NCBI RefSeq assembly: GCF_964355755.1
Contig: NC_092672.1
Location: 18,474,501 to 18,538,500 of the forward strand
Reading direction: 5' to 3'
DNA: 64,000 nt
DNA from: Antedon mediterranea
Taxonomy: Eukaryota; Echinodermata; Crinoidea; Comatulida; Antedonidae
In this document: piece after piece, positions 10,740 to 20,980 of the stretch
How positions within the stretch are numbered: position 1 is the stretch's first letter
Layout: every line of letters begins with the position of its first letter
The notes under the pieces: model-generated
What the model was told of the DNA's origin: nothing
Databases searched by the model: none
The model's input: only the letters and a program-made list of their open reading frames with translations
Translations under genes and position numbers: made by a program

Positions 10740-12115
10740 ATAAACAACTATCAGAGAGAACGTGGTTACATATCAACGACATTATGGAATTGCTTCAATT
10801 GGTCCTCACCACCACATATTTCAGCTTCAGAGGGGATATCTACCAGCAAAATTCAGGTATGGCCATGGGTAGTCCATGTTCTCCGATTGTTGCGAATTTA
10901 TTTATGGAATGGCTGGAAAATGAGGCAATAACTACAGCTCACACCGACATAAAACCGAGGATGTGGAAAAGGTATGTAGATGACATTATAACAATAATTC
11001 CCAAGGATGCGACACAACCATTATTACAACACTTAAACAAAATCGATGATGACATTAATTTCACTTGCGAAGAAATGTCCTTAACAGACAACTCTATCCC
11101 ATTCTTGGATACGCTAATTCTAGTTGATGGGGAAGGCAACATCAACACTAAAGTTTTTAGGAAAGCCACCCACACAAATCAATACTTGGACTTTAACTCA
11201 CATCATCCTCTACAACACAAGTTATCCGTTATCCGCACACTTCTACACAGATGTAACACGATAATCACAAATAATCCAGACAAACAGAACGAAACTGAGA
11301 TGATACATACTTCACTTAAACAATGCAACTACCCTACATGGACGATTAGAAAGGTACAACGTAACCTAGATAAACAAAAAACGGACAAACAACCCGAAAC
11401 AGAAGATATAAGAGGGTCGATATCCATCCCATATATTCAAGGCCTGTCAGAGAAAATCAAGAGAACATTTAAAAAATATAACATACGAACATACTTTAAA
11501 CCATCTAACAAAATTAAAAACTTAATCGTCCGACCGAAAGATAAAGCATGCAAAGAGGATTCCTGTGGTGTCGTCTACAAAGTGGGGTGCACCAACTGTG
11601 AGATGGTGTATATTGGGGAAACGGGTAGGGCACTCAAAACCAGAATTAAAGAGCACAAGAAAGATGTTGAGGAAAACACACAGAACATGCAGACGCGTGC
11701 ATCACGGAAAGTTTCGTCCTCCATTTTACATAAATCAGCAATCACGGACCATATGACCACACACAACCACATACCTAACTGGGATAAGATAGAGGTACTA
11801 CACAAAGAACAAGTTTGGCTTAAACGTAAAATTAAAGAAAGCATCAGCATAAGAAAGCAAAATAAAAATACAAAGATGAATAGAGACGAAGGCGCGCACC
11901 AACTATCTCACATTTACGATCAGCTTCTGACGACGACTGGTCCCCTAGGCTACACAACAAAATCATCTAGTGGCTGGAAAGGAGACCAATCGGCGCCATA
12001 ACGCATCATAGCAACTGAAGAAGTCAAGCTGACAGCTAGACGAAACTGTCTTGCCAACGTAAGTTTTATTGGTTTACTATCAAAGAACTACTTATATTAT
12101 TATACGAATCGAAAC
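10740..12115 (+). mobile_element. Penelope-like retroelement, 5'-truncated
   Basis: The region starts within the reverse-transcriptase frame near 10740 (codons KQLSERTW precede the first ATG) and runs through the GIY-YIG domain to a short 3' tail. The tail has gaagaagtcaagctgacagctagacgaaac and ends around 12060-12115. Linked RT and GIY-YIG domains are diagnostic of Penelope-like elements. The missing N-terminal half fits the frequent 5' truncation of the class. Confidence 0.85.
10784..12001 (+). pseudogene. Penelope-like RT with GIY-YIG endonuclease, N-terminally truncated
   Basis: The 405-codon open frame begins in the RT palm. GMAMGSPCSPIVANLFM (about residues 24-41) is the characteristic motif before the catalytic YVDD at about residue 64; PFLDTLI and the thumb region follow. 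A linker leads to VYKVGCTNCEMVYIGETG (about 263-281) and TRIKEHKKDV, the GIY-YIG endonuclease core with its conserved Arg, and a downstream Glu in KIEVLHKEQ. The protein would copy RNA at a nicked target. The RT fingers are absent upstream, so it is not a functional full-length protein, although the remaining frame is uninterrupted, suggesting a fairly young insertion. Confidence 0.85.
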
Positions 12116-12860
12116 CAGAAGAAATGTTTTCATTATACCGTATATATTTATTTATTTTTGTTGTTTTCCGGTACACTTGATTGATCTTCGTAGCATTACA
12201 GTCTCATGCAAAAGGAAAATGAGAAAATAAGCTTTTAGTTAATAGTCTTTTTTGTTTAAATTTAAGCACGTTTTATTGATTTGTAAATATTCATTACGGT
12301 CTCATGCAAAAGGAAAATGAGAAATTAAGCTTTTAGTTACTCATACTTTTTTTTAACAATTTTTTTTTTGTAACATTAATTTTAAATATTTTAAAAATCA
12401 TATTTGTAGGTTTTTTCATATTTGTAGGTTATTTTTTTTTTGTTTTGTTGTAGGTAGGGGGCCACTTCCAAAGAAGAAGTGGAAGTCGACGATATTTCTC
12501 CTGGGTAATTCGAATAGTTCATTTTTACCACCACAAAGGGAGTTAGAGCGATTGAATAGAAATGGACTTGATATGTATTTTTGGTTTAACGTAATTAATA
12601 TGCGAGAAATTTAGTAGGCTGATTGTCCGTGTAGCCCATACCCTTTCCACTGTTATTTTTACCGGACATGATACGGCAAAACAGTCCATGGAATTGGAAA
12701 ACATTAACATTTAACATTGCTTGAAAAGTCTCTTGAAATAATACAGTTCTAGATTTTGATAAGGTATTTCCGATATGATAGTGTCCTCGATTGTTACGGT
12801 AAGGGTTTTTATTATGTTAAGTTACTCGTGATAATTCAATATTACCACTTTATACCAAAA
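12116..12860. other. non-coding with a roughly 105-bp tandem duplication
   Basis: The string tctcatgcaaaaggaaaatgag occurs at about 12202 and 12300 with similar flanks (cattac, aagcttttagtta). Poly-T and poly-A rich DNA follows. At about 12451 a tttgttgtag acceptor precedes ggggccacttccaaagaagaag and a gtaatt donor near 12506. This could be a small upstream exon of the gene at 12861, but its frame is ambiguous. Confidence 0.4.
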
Positions 12861-13133
12861 GGTGTTCCTGCAGTTGCAAGACCAGGTACTGATGACCTGG
12901 GAGACAAGTTAACCAACATAGATTTAACCTTGAATATAGCTGAGTTGGAGGATTTCATATATTCGCTTTACCCTAATGTTGGCCTTGCGAGGGTCGGGTT
13001 CACGTTTTGCCGGGCAACACGAGGCAGAGCACTTGTAGAGCCACCAGAAACCATCGAATCAGCGACAGACTTGAAAAAATTCATCAGGAAGGGTAAAATC
13101 TATATTTTGCCTAAACGAGATTTGATTCGACGG
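12861..13133 (+). CDS. first recognisable exon of a multi-exon gene of unknown function
   Basis: The exon encodes GVPAVARPGTDDLGDKL, later VGFTFCRATRGRALVEPP, then KKFIRKGKIYILPKRDL and ends at cgacgg|gtaatt in phase 0. The RATRGR...(R)KGK(I/L)YI(L/V)P pattern resembles the N-terminal part of large HECT/G2E3-like proteins that are expanded in fishes and marine invertebrates, but that link is from memory and weak. Its acceptor (ccaaaag) is poor; the open frame extends upstream to 12756 without further motifs. Four to six short exons follow downstream on the same strand. The gene's remainder should lie beyond 14.27 kb, where repeats begin. Confidence 0.5.
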
Positions 13134-13250
13134 GTAATTACACGCAACACTTTATTTACAATACTAGGCCTACAGTATATTGTGCATAATTCTATTTATA
13201 TGACATTTCTATAACATTAATGAATGGCGTTGGTTGCATTTTTGTTACAG

Positions 13251-13277
13251 GCTGGACAACCGCATTCAAATATAAAC
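13251..13277 (+). CDS. 27-bp micro-exon of the 12.9-14.3 kb gene
   Basis: Preceded by tttttgttacag and followed by gtaagt, both strong. It encodes AGQPHSNIN with phase 0 at both ends, in frame with the exon ending at 13133. Confidence 0.5.
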
Positions 13278-13359
13278 GTAAGTACATACTGTCTCTTATG
13301 GTACTGATTAATAAAATTACTTGTAGTGTAATAACATTTGTATAACTTAAATCTTTTAG

Positions 13360-13401
13360 CTTAATCTTGAATTAACTGATCCAGCGCCTGTAAGAAAAGA
13401 G
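13360..13401 (+). CDS. 42-bp micro-exon of the same gene
   Basis: Acceptor aatcttttag and donor gtaagc flank 14 codons, LNLELTDPAPVRKE, in phase 0 at both ends, matching the previous exon. Confidence 0.5.
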
Positions 13402-13520
13402 GTAAGCTATCACGTCATTACAATTATTACTTTGATATATTATTTGGATATAATATATGTCATTATTTTATCTACAATAAAGTCATATCTATATAGTATC
13501 AATACAATTTTCAATTACAG

Positions 13521-13556
13521 ATTCTTTAAATACCTGAATCGGCGTCTAGAGAACAA
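13521..13556 (+). pseudogene. 36-bp candidate micro-exon with an in-frame stop
   Basis: A strong acceptor (ttttcaattacag) and donor (gtgagt) flank 36 bp. In phase 0, matching the exons around it, the codons are I-L-stop-I-P-E-S-A-S-R-E-Q. The TAA at 13527-13529 breaks the frame. Either this exon is dead or skipped, or the reading of its borders is wrong. The alternative frame (FFKYLNRRLENK) does not fit the phase of its neighbours. Confidence 0.35.
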
Positions 13557-13816
13557 GTGAGTTAATCGTTGTTCAGCAGTCAATTAAAATAGATAATTAT
13601 CTTCTCCCATAGAATCAGAATTTTAAAAACTGAACTAATAAGTTTGGCCGTAAATAGACTGACGGCTAGAGGAGATTACAAATAGGCCTAATACCAATAC
13701 CAACAATTTTATCCAAAATCAACAAAATAAACATGAACATTACATGTGTACCCACTTTGTTCGGTATTAGTTTATGACTCTGTTAAACAAAATAATATAC
13801 TTTTCTTCTGTTTCAG

Positions 13817-13853
13817 GTTGGTGTTGCAATATCGTTGCCAATACATGTGCAAG
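13817..13853 (+). pseudogene. 37-bp candidate micro-exon, length breaks phase
   Basis: Acceptor tctgtttcag and donor caag|gtgagt enclose 37 bp encoding VGVAISLPIHVQ plus one base. The extra base would shift the frame of the following exons, which are phase 0. This is either a sign of decay or an alternative exon. Confidence 0.35.
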
Positions 13854-14013
13854 GTGAGTTTTCTCAACCAAAGATAGCATAGCCCTACATTATGTAATAA
13901 ATTAAGTTTAAGGTTTACTTTAAATGTTGGTATCGACAACGTTACTGTAGATACTATACCGTTTCAGTTATTATTTTGTATTTAATTTGTTTAATTACTT
14001 TTGGTATTACCAG

Positions 14014-14055
14014 AATGAACCAGGGCCGTCGGGTATAGAGGCAGTGCAACTTGAA
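14014..14055 (+). CDS. 42-bp micro-exon of the same gene
   Basis: Acceptor ggtattaccag and donor gtaagt flank 14 codons, NEPGPSGIEAVQLE, phase 0 at both ends. Confidence 0.5.
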
Positions 14056-14153
14056 GTAAGTTTACCTAAATACATTGTTTTATTTTTTTCCTTCAATTAT
14101 TATTATATTTCTTTTCTGCAACTCCGAAGACTATTTTTTATTTAATTACTTAG

Positions 14154-14270
14154 TCCGACACTGATTGCATTTTGTATTATCCAGGAATGGATGCAGGCGT
14201 AAGCGGGACATTAGCAACATCCCAAGAAAGTCAACTTGCAGTTGACGGTAATCAAGAATGTAACAAACAG
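14154..14270 (+). CDS. 117-bp exon of the same gene
   Basis: Acceptor aattacttag and donor cag|gtacat flank 39 open codons. They begin SDTDCILYYPGMDAG and end VDGNQECNKQ, in phase 0. It is Ser/Thr/Gln/Asp-rich with no recognised domain, as expected for a disordered linker. Downstream exons were not found in the repeats that follow. Confidence 0.5.
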
Positions 14271-14325
14271 GTACATATTTGTGCGTTTTTTTTATTGCAA
14301 TTCCTTTTAAATCCATCATTCCGCT

Positions 14326-14715
14326 GACCAACGAGGGTTAATCACAATCACAAACAGAATTATCAAAGAGAGTTTCAAATAGAATTTATACCAAAATATT
14401 AAGCAGAAGCTTAAATAGACAGAAGTCTTGAAAACAAATATTAACCCGCTGGATCTCAGAAGAGATCAGAATCTCAGAAGATATTCTGCTCTCAGAAGAG
14501 AGTGCCAATGAGGGTTAATCACAATCACAAACAGAATTATCAAAGAGAATTTAAATAGAATTTATACCAAAGTATTAAGCAGACGCTTAAATAGACAGAA
14601 GTCTTGAAAAAAAATATTAACCCGCTGGATCTCAGAAGAGATCCGAATCTCAAAGAGATTCTGCTCTCAGAAGAGAGTACCAACGAGGGTTAATCACAAT
14701 CACAAATAGAATTTC
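14326..14715. repeat. roughly 182-bp tandem repeat, two copies plus a truncated third
   Basis: The unit begins accaacgagggttaatcac (about 14328), recurs as accaatgagggttaatcac (about 14508) and starts again at about 14690. It contains ccgctggatctcagaagagatc, a short palindrome-rich stretch. The third copy is cut by the LINE at 14716. Matching sequence (aattatcaaagagaatttc) resumes at about 15983, on the other side of the LINE. Confidence 0.8.
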
Positions 14716-15981
14716 TAGTTCTAGTCAATGATGCCGCTGCTGAAGGCTGTAGACACTGGAAATTTGTTGATGATCTGACATTGGGTGAGGTTATCAAATC
14801 TGGCTCAAGATCTAACTTTTTTTTTCTCTTTTATTCAATTTTTCACACTTCAAAAATAAGTATACAAGTTATGTGAAACAATGATAACAGGTATCATAGT
14901 AATAAACAATAAGGTAATCAAACTAATTTTTAAAAAAATATATAGAGATACTTGTACTTTAAAAAAACAAAAAAGTGTGAAAGGAGGTCAAATAAGTATG
15001 ATACTTTAAGCTTAACCCCTAACAAGACTGCAGAGGACGGTACATGACAAAAAACAGCACATGAAGTATTGATATTTGCAATACAAAATGCCTAGTAATA
15101 TATATAATTAGAGAATAACAAATTTCGGTAACAATTGTGATTAAAATATAATATATAAAAAATAAGATAACAATAAATGAATTGCTTGCAGAGTTCACTT
15201 GATAATTTGAGTGAATGGTGTGAAACAAATGATGTTAAACCCAAGCTGGCTAAATGCCAAATAATCAGATTTAATTAAAAAAAAAAAACAACAGGTTGAT
15301 ATATCCTATAATATTGATAATTTTACTTTACCAGTAATTAAAGAATTTAAGCATATAGGTGTTATTATCCAGAATGATCTCAAATGGTCTTTTAACGTAA
15401 ACTACATTACTTCAAGGGCATCTCATAGATTGTTTTCTTTGTGCGTTTTAAAAATATCATGTGCACCAGTAAGTGACTTCATTACTGTATAAACTACATA
15501 TGTAAGACCCATTCTTGAATATGCTTGTCAAGTTTGGCATGCATTAATAACTACCCAACAATCCAACCAAATTGAAAGAATACAAAACAGAGCCCTACAA
15601 ATAATATTGGGTCAAGATACTTATAGTCTGGCCCTTGATAATGTTGGGTTACTAGCTTTGTGTACTCGTATAGCCTTTTGTAAAGTTATTCTGGCTTCTG
15701 AGAGATTTAGGGATATGTTACCGTTGTATAAATCCAATAGACTCAGTTCTAGATCTCTCAGAAGTTATGCAGCCAATGGCTTGGAGAGGCGAATGTGTAG
15801 GACTGAAAGACTAAAAAAGTCAACAATACAGTACCTAGCTAAAATTTTGTAACTTTTTAGGTTTACTTGTATTTTGTGTTTTTCATATTCGTATTTTGAT
15901 GGAATTATTTGTATTGTAATCCACCCTTTTCACCTTTTGCTGCTGGAGTGGAAGTTGTTTTTAAACCATAATAAATAAATA
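14716..15981 (+). mobile_element. LINE 3' fragment (reverse-transcriptase end), broken
   Basis: The frame reads NDAAAEGCRHWKFVDDLTLGE (an RT catalytic FVDD block) at about 14726-14790, breaks, and resumes at about 15186 with LSEWCETNDVKPKLAKCQ. It continues LKWSFNVNYI and YVRPILEYACQVWH, and ends in the C-terminal frame 15607-15852. A run of cataataaataaataaat marks the 3' tail. Several stops (for example at 15490) show it is dead. The intervening 14815-15185 starts with a T-tract and looks like a separate AT-rich minus-strand retroposed fragment. The clade was not fixed (Jockey/CR1-like). Confidence 0.75.
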
Positions 15982-15982
15982 A

Positions 15983-16490
15983 ATTATCAAAGAGAATTTC
16001 AAATAGAATTTATACCAAAATATTATAAAGCAGAAGCTTAAATAGACAGAAGTCTTGAAAAAATATATCAAGCAGAAGCTTGAAAGAGAATTATTTGTAG
16101 AAACAAATACAAAATACTAACAAGCATTAAGTAATAGGTATAGCTGTAAAACAAAAGGAATAATTTGCCAATAATTAGAATTCTACATAGATATCTTTGA
16201 TCGATAATTAGTTTGTAGAAGCTAACTAAGAAGCCAGCAAAAGATATATCAATAAAGAGAAACAAAAATTGACGTGAAATTTAAATCATAGAATCAAAAG
16301 ATAATATAAACTTGAATATTTTTTTTAAGAATTTTAATAATTAAATATTTTGCTGTAGCCAATATTGTTTTAAAGTTTGAATCGATTAAAAGAGTGAAAG
16401 CAAATATCAAGTGGAATTTAATTGTAACATTTATTAAAATTGTAGAAGACATATAAATTGTTTTTGAATTTGAAATTTGAGTTCAGTATT
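15983..16490. repeat. continuation of the 14.3-kb repeat, then AT-rich DNA
   Basis: Words aattatcaaagagaatttc, aatagaatttatacc and gcagaagctt continue the repeat interrupted by the LINE and then recur in looser form to about 16280. No coding signal. Confidence 0.6.
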
Positions 16491-17869
16491 TTGAGGGAAT
16501 TTTTGCATAATGGATACAAAATTCATAACAATAGTTAATGGTCTGTTGTTGTTAGTGATTGTCTTAATAATATTTTGCTAAATTTATCCATAATTCCACA
16601 ATCGACATTGTATTGACAATTTTGCACTCCTTACTTGTCACTTAATAGTTGCATACAGTCATGGATGACATCTTAGACCTACTTGATGAATGCTGTTCAA
16701 CTAAGAATGTCGAAGATGTAAACACTATAAAAAATGAAAGTGATGATACAGGTAATGCCTATTGTGAATGTATCAAAGATACAACTGAATTTAAAGAAGT
16801 AGTTAATAATATCCTGAACATATTATGTTATGGTACAGCGCTTACTTCAGAGTAATATCCTGAACATATTATGTTATGGTACAGCGCTTACTTCAGAGTA
16901 ATATCCTGAACATATTATGTTATGGTACAGCGCTTACTTCAGAGTAATATCCTGAACATATTATGTTATGGTACAGCGCTTACTTCAGAGTAATATCCTG
17001 AACATATTATGTTATGGTACAGCGCTTACTTCAGAGTAATATCCTGAACATATTATGTTATGGTACAGCGCTTACTTCAGAGTAATATCCTGAACATATT
17101 ATGTTATGGTACAGCGCTTACTTCAGAGTAATATCCTGAACATATTATGTTATGGTACAGCGCTTACTTCAGAGTAATATCCTGAACATATTATGTTATG
17201 GTACAGCGCTTACTTCAGAGTAATATCCTGAACATATTATGTTATGGTACAGCGCTTACTTCAGAGTAATATCCTGAACATATTATGTTATGGTACAGCG
17301 CTTACTTCAGAGTAATATCCTGAACATATTATGTTATGGTACAGCGCTTACTTCAGAGTAATATCCTGAACATATTATGTTATGGTACAGCGCTTACTTC
17401 AGAGTAATATCCTGAACATATTATGTTATGGTACAGCGCTTACTTCAGAGTAATATCCTGAACATATTATGTTATGGTACAGCGCTTACTTCAGAGTAAT
17501 ATCCTGAACATATTATGTTATGGTACAGCGCTTACTTCAGAGTAATATCCTGAACATATTATGTTATGGTACAGCGCTTACTTCAGAGTAATATCCTGAA
17601 CATATTATGTTATGGTACAGCGCTTACTTCAGAGTAATATCCTGAACATATTATGTTATGGTACAGCGCTTACTTCAGAGTAATATCCTGAACATATTAT
17701 GTTATGGTACAGCGCTTACTTCAGAGTAATATCCTGAACATATTATGTTATGGTACAGCGCTTACTTCAGAGTAATATCCTGAACATATTATGTTATGGT
17801 ACAGCGCTTACTTCAGAGTAATATCCTCAACATATTATGTTATGGTACAGCGCTTACTTCAGAGTTTGA
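16491..17869 (+). mobile_element. dispersed PHD-element family, copy 1 (5' part)
   Basis: The stretch from tgcataatggatacaaaattcataac to the array matches the region at 25445-25800 (tgcataatggatacacaattaataac and onward). The frame 16649-16855 starts MDDILDLLDECC and is acidic, and ends VVNNILNILCYGTALTSE. The matching stretch in copy 2 is followed directly by EFDK and a zinc-finger-like segment, so this is probably the 5' coding part of the gene that resumes at 19378. The 46-bp array lies within it. Confidence 0.55.
16807..17866. repeat. 46-bp tandem array, 23 units
   Basis: atcctgaaca begins at 16811 and recurs every 46 bp to 17823 (22 steps). Units are practically identical; the last carries atcctcaaca. 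The unit encodes NILNILCYGTALTSE of the host element once, but 46 is not a multiple of 3, so each added unit shifts frame and introduces TAA. Copy 2 of the same element at about 25750 has the segment once. Confidence 0.97.
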
Positions 17870-17877
17870 TAAATGTA

Positions 17878-19384
17878 GGTATAGCACTCAATGCTCAACA
17901 AAAACCTGCCAACACACAGTTTCAGTATTTCATGTTTATTTTCTCATTTTTTTAAACGTTCGTATGAAAAATCTAAAGTCAATATAATTATGATTTTTTT
18001 CATATTTTATTAGAATGATATGTTGTCCTTATTTATATGTAAATTATACTACAATAGGCGTACAGCAAAAATTTTCAGAAGTACAGAAATGACCTCGTTA
18101 AAAACAACACGCGCAAACACCGTGTAAACCCATAAAAGAATACTACTAGCTCAACCAATAAACTGGATGGTTGCACTCCGAATATGGAATTGATTTTAAC
18201 ATATAAGGTAGCCCTGACCTGTGTCGTCATGCTATCGTGATCGTCATTTGTTTATTGCAGATACTTCCGAAGATATATTCATTTTGACAAGCCCACTTAG
18301 ATTCCCTATAACTTTTGTATTTTTCACCTGTTCGAGTTGACGATACATGTTATTAGTAATTTAAAACATTCTATTTTGCTTTGATCAACTTGGATTTTGT
18401 GTTCATTGAGTGAAACCCACAGTAAAAGGCCGACAAAGTCAAGGCCTATGTTATATTCCTCCAGCGAGACCGTACATGTGCAACAAGCATGGCAAATGAA
18501 CGCTTACACATTGTGCATCTAGTCTTCTTGCTTGGGCTGAAAAAAGCAACATGAGACTTAACCCTAAAAAATGTCACATTATGGACGTTTGTTTTTCTAA
18601 CAGACCCCCTCTTCCTCCTGATATCATTCTTAATGATCAGGTTATTTTCACACGTGATTGTGTTAGACTGCTTGGCGTTTTTATTCAATCCAACTTAAAG
18701 TGGGACAGACATGTTGATTACATAGTTAGAAGAGGTAATAGCAAACTTTACTCTTTGAGAACGCTTAAACGTCGTGGTGTTCCTTCTGATGATCTTGTGT
18801 CAGTGCATGTAGGTGCGGTACGACCAGTTTTAGAATATGCGGTACCCAATGGTGGTCTTACAATTGATCACATTAATGCAATCGAACGGGTCCAGAAACG
18901 TGCCTGTAGAATTGTTTTGGGTAGGAATTATACTGGTTATGACGATGCTTTGGTCACGTTGCGCCTGGATGGTCTGAGTCACAGGCGTCGGGACCTATGT
19001 ATTGCCTTTGCTAAATCCATCTTGAATCCTCAGTCTAAATTGTTCTCACTTCTTCCTTCCAGGGGTAATGTTGTGCACAAATACAACACCCGCAATGCCG
19101 ACAGGATTCGCAATGTCAATTGTAATACAGTGCGTCATAGTAACAGTCCTCTACCTTATTTGATTAACTTAATCAACGAATTTAATTTGTGAGTTGCGCC
19201 CTTCGATTGTAATCACTTATTTTAATGTTATCATGAAATGCAATTCAGCTTGGGACGCATGCGTCCCTATATGCTGCTATATTTTATGAATTTTTTTTGG
19301 TGTAAATTTGTTGTTTTCATTTTTGAATAAAGATATACCAGTCAATAAACAATATGTGATTACAAATTTAGTGTGCTATGCCTA
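17878..19384 (+). mobile_element. insertion carrying a LINE 3' end
   Basis: The block separates gataaatgt (to 17877) from ataaatgt (19385-19392). In copy 2 at about 25795 the equivalent words are contiguous (tttgataaaatgtgatct). The 8-bp ataaatgt on both sides is consistent with a target duplication. The right half is a LINE 3' fragment; 17878-18450 holds no recognised sequence. Confidence 0.5.
18480..19330 (+). pseudogene. LINE reverse transcriptase, C-terminal part
   Basis: The frame 18551-19192 (with upstream codons LLAWAEKSN) reads MRLNPKKCHIMDV, then LLGVFIQSNLKWDRHVDYI, RPVLEYAVP, and IERVQKRACRIVLG. This is the standard RT thumb and C-terminal domain of Jockey/CR1/I-type LINEs. The catalytic F/YxDD block and everything 5' are missing, as in ordinary 5' truncation. 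A TAA-ending 3' tail with aataaag near 19327 follows. The frame of 213 codons has no internal stop, so this is a fairly recent copy. Confidence 0.8.
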
Positions 19385-19728
19385 ATAAATGTGATCTGTG
19401 TAGTATTGAAGTGAAAGCAGAGGACATTTACATAACATGTGACTGCTGCAGTAAACATTTTCATGTGACATGTGTAAGAAATAGTTTTGAAGACAAACTA
19501 TGTGATGCCAGAGTAATTTGGATTTGTTCGATGTGTGGGTATAGTAATTTTGCTAATAATATGTTGGGTGAAATAGGTATTCCCTGTCATTTCAATAGAT
19601 ATATGATTCTAGAACCTGATGACTTTGTCACTGCAGACTTTCCAGAATTAACGGAAAATAAAGAAAAATGTTGTAATAATGTCAAATTGAAACAGGAAGT
19701 CAAGATTTACTTGGTAGTGATTGGATAA
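19378..19728 (+). pseudogene. PHD-finger segment of a degenerate mobile-element gene
   Basis: The frame contains a full C4HC3 PHD-type pattern: CDLC, then CDCC, HFHVTC, and WICSMCGY (about residues 5-55). PHD fingers bind histone tails or act as structural zinc modules. Here the finger sits upstream of two peptidase-like blocks at 20.5-21.5 kb, and a decayed sister (KADDIFVTC...CKH) lies at about 25830. After KQEVK the frame ends; in the next frame a basic stretch (RSKKRTDNRKQ..., KNRVNKKRGKRV) continues to about 19960. I regard 16649-21540 as one broken gene. Confidence 0.6.
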
Positions 19729-20473
19729 GGGTAAGATCAAAAAAAAGAACAGACAACAGAAAACAAAGAACTTGTAAAAATAGAGTAAATAAGAAAAGAG
19801 GAAAGCGTGTTATGAATGGTATAATTATAGAACCAGGTGTAAAATATATTGGAAAAGGTGTAAAAGATTTCTATGAAAGACGAAATAATAGCAAAATGAA
19901 ATGGAATATGAATAAAAATACTTACAGAGAATACAATGAGAATGATGAAACGAATGTATTAGGCAATCACAAACAATAATTGACCACAGTGTTAAGCCTA
20001 TGTGTGATGTTTTGAAAAATACAAAGGTAACAAACAGAATACAACAACAATTAGGTGGTGGTTCACGAAATATCAAGGGTCATTTTGTAAGAAGATTGAT
20101 AAAAAAGAGTCACAAGATACTGTGCACCTGAATTTAAAACATCACAAGAATGACTCCGAAACTATGGAACGGATTGGCGAAGATTATTTTAAAAGACATA
20201 GGTAAAAATGACAATTCAGAAATGAAAACTGACGAGGATTTTGAAATGAAATGTACTGAAGAAAATGGCAACATAGCAACTGACAATGTGAAAGCACAAA
20301 ATAGCAGCAAAATTAATGAAATAATAGATTTGATAGTAATGTTACAGATCATAAAAATGTGCAAGTTGTGAATTTGAGGAAAATGAAGATAATTGATGAC
20401 AGATTAAAAAAAAGCAGTCACAGAAAAAATTTGGTCCCATACTAAACCTAAATGTGACCAACATACTATCGAT
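19729..20473 (+). pseudogene. basic and acidic linker of the same degenerate gene
   Basis: Successive open pieces in shifting frames read as a lysine/arginine-rich region (about 19735-19965) and then MTPKLWNGLAKIILKDIG with an acidic tail (20150-20371). Spacing and strand agree with a single decayed gene between the PHD finger and the peptidase-like block. No domain is recognised. Confidence 0.4.
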
Positions 20474-20979
20474 GTGGATATTGAAGTTTTAACAACAAAG
20501 AATTTTTCGGAAGAATTGATAATCGATGAGGGACCAAAACAGAAAAATACACCAATAAGGCAGAATACACAATCAATAAATGAATTACAACTATATAAGA
20601 GTAATGATAATAACATAATTGTAGAACAGGGTAGTTTTAATCAAGGGAATTATAGATTTGGCTTTGCAAGTGGTAAACAGTGTGTTGCAAATAGTCTTGT
20701 AGCTATTCTTTATTCTACAAAGAGGAATGGAAATGAATTTTACACCAAAGACCTTAGATTTAGATACAATATTGACTCTTGGAAACGAGTTGTACTGTTA
20801 TATTCAAAAAGATTCCTTTTGATGATTTCAGAACTACAGAAAGAATTGGATATTACACCTTTGTAATATCTCCCAAAGATTACATCAAGCCCTTGAACAA
20901 GAATTACACCCATGATGCATTTTTTATGAATTTCAATAGAAGCATATTTTCTATACACTGTTCACTATATGGTTTATAG
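20474..20979 (+). pseudogene. cysteine-peptidase-like block of a mobile element
   Basis: 20474-20866 contains EQGSFNQGNYRFGFASGKQC with VANSLVAILYS following. I recognise this Q-G-x-F-x-Q-G...G-x-Q-C pattern from papain-like peptidase domains carried by transposon-encoded proteins, recalled as resembling the herpesvirus tegument-peptidase (C76) fold. The Gln and Cys would be catalytic. A frameshift near 20775 moves the rest into the frame 20779-20979, with YTHDAFFMNFN and SIFSIHCSLYG as the candidate C-terminal half. The family name is inference. Confidence 0.5.
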
Positions 20980-20980
20980 T

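Noticed and set aside
16807-17866. CRISPR-like array
   Set aside because: Units are contiguous and identical with no spacers, and the genome is clearly animal.
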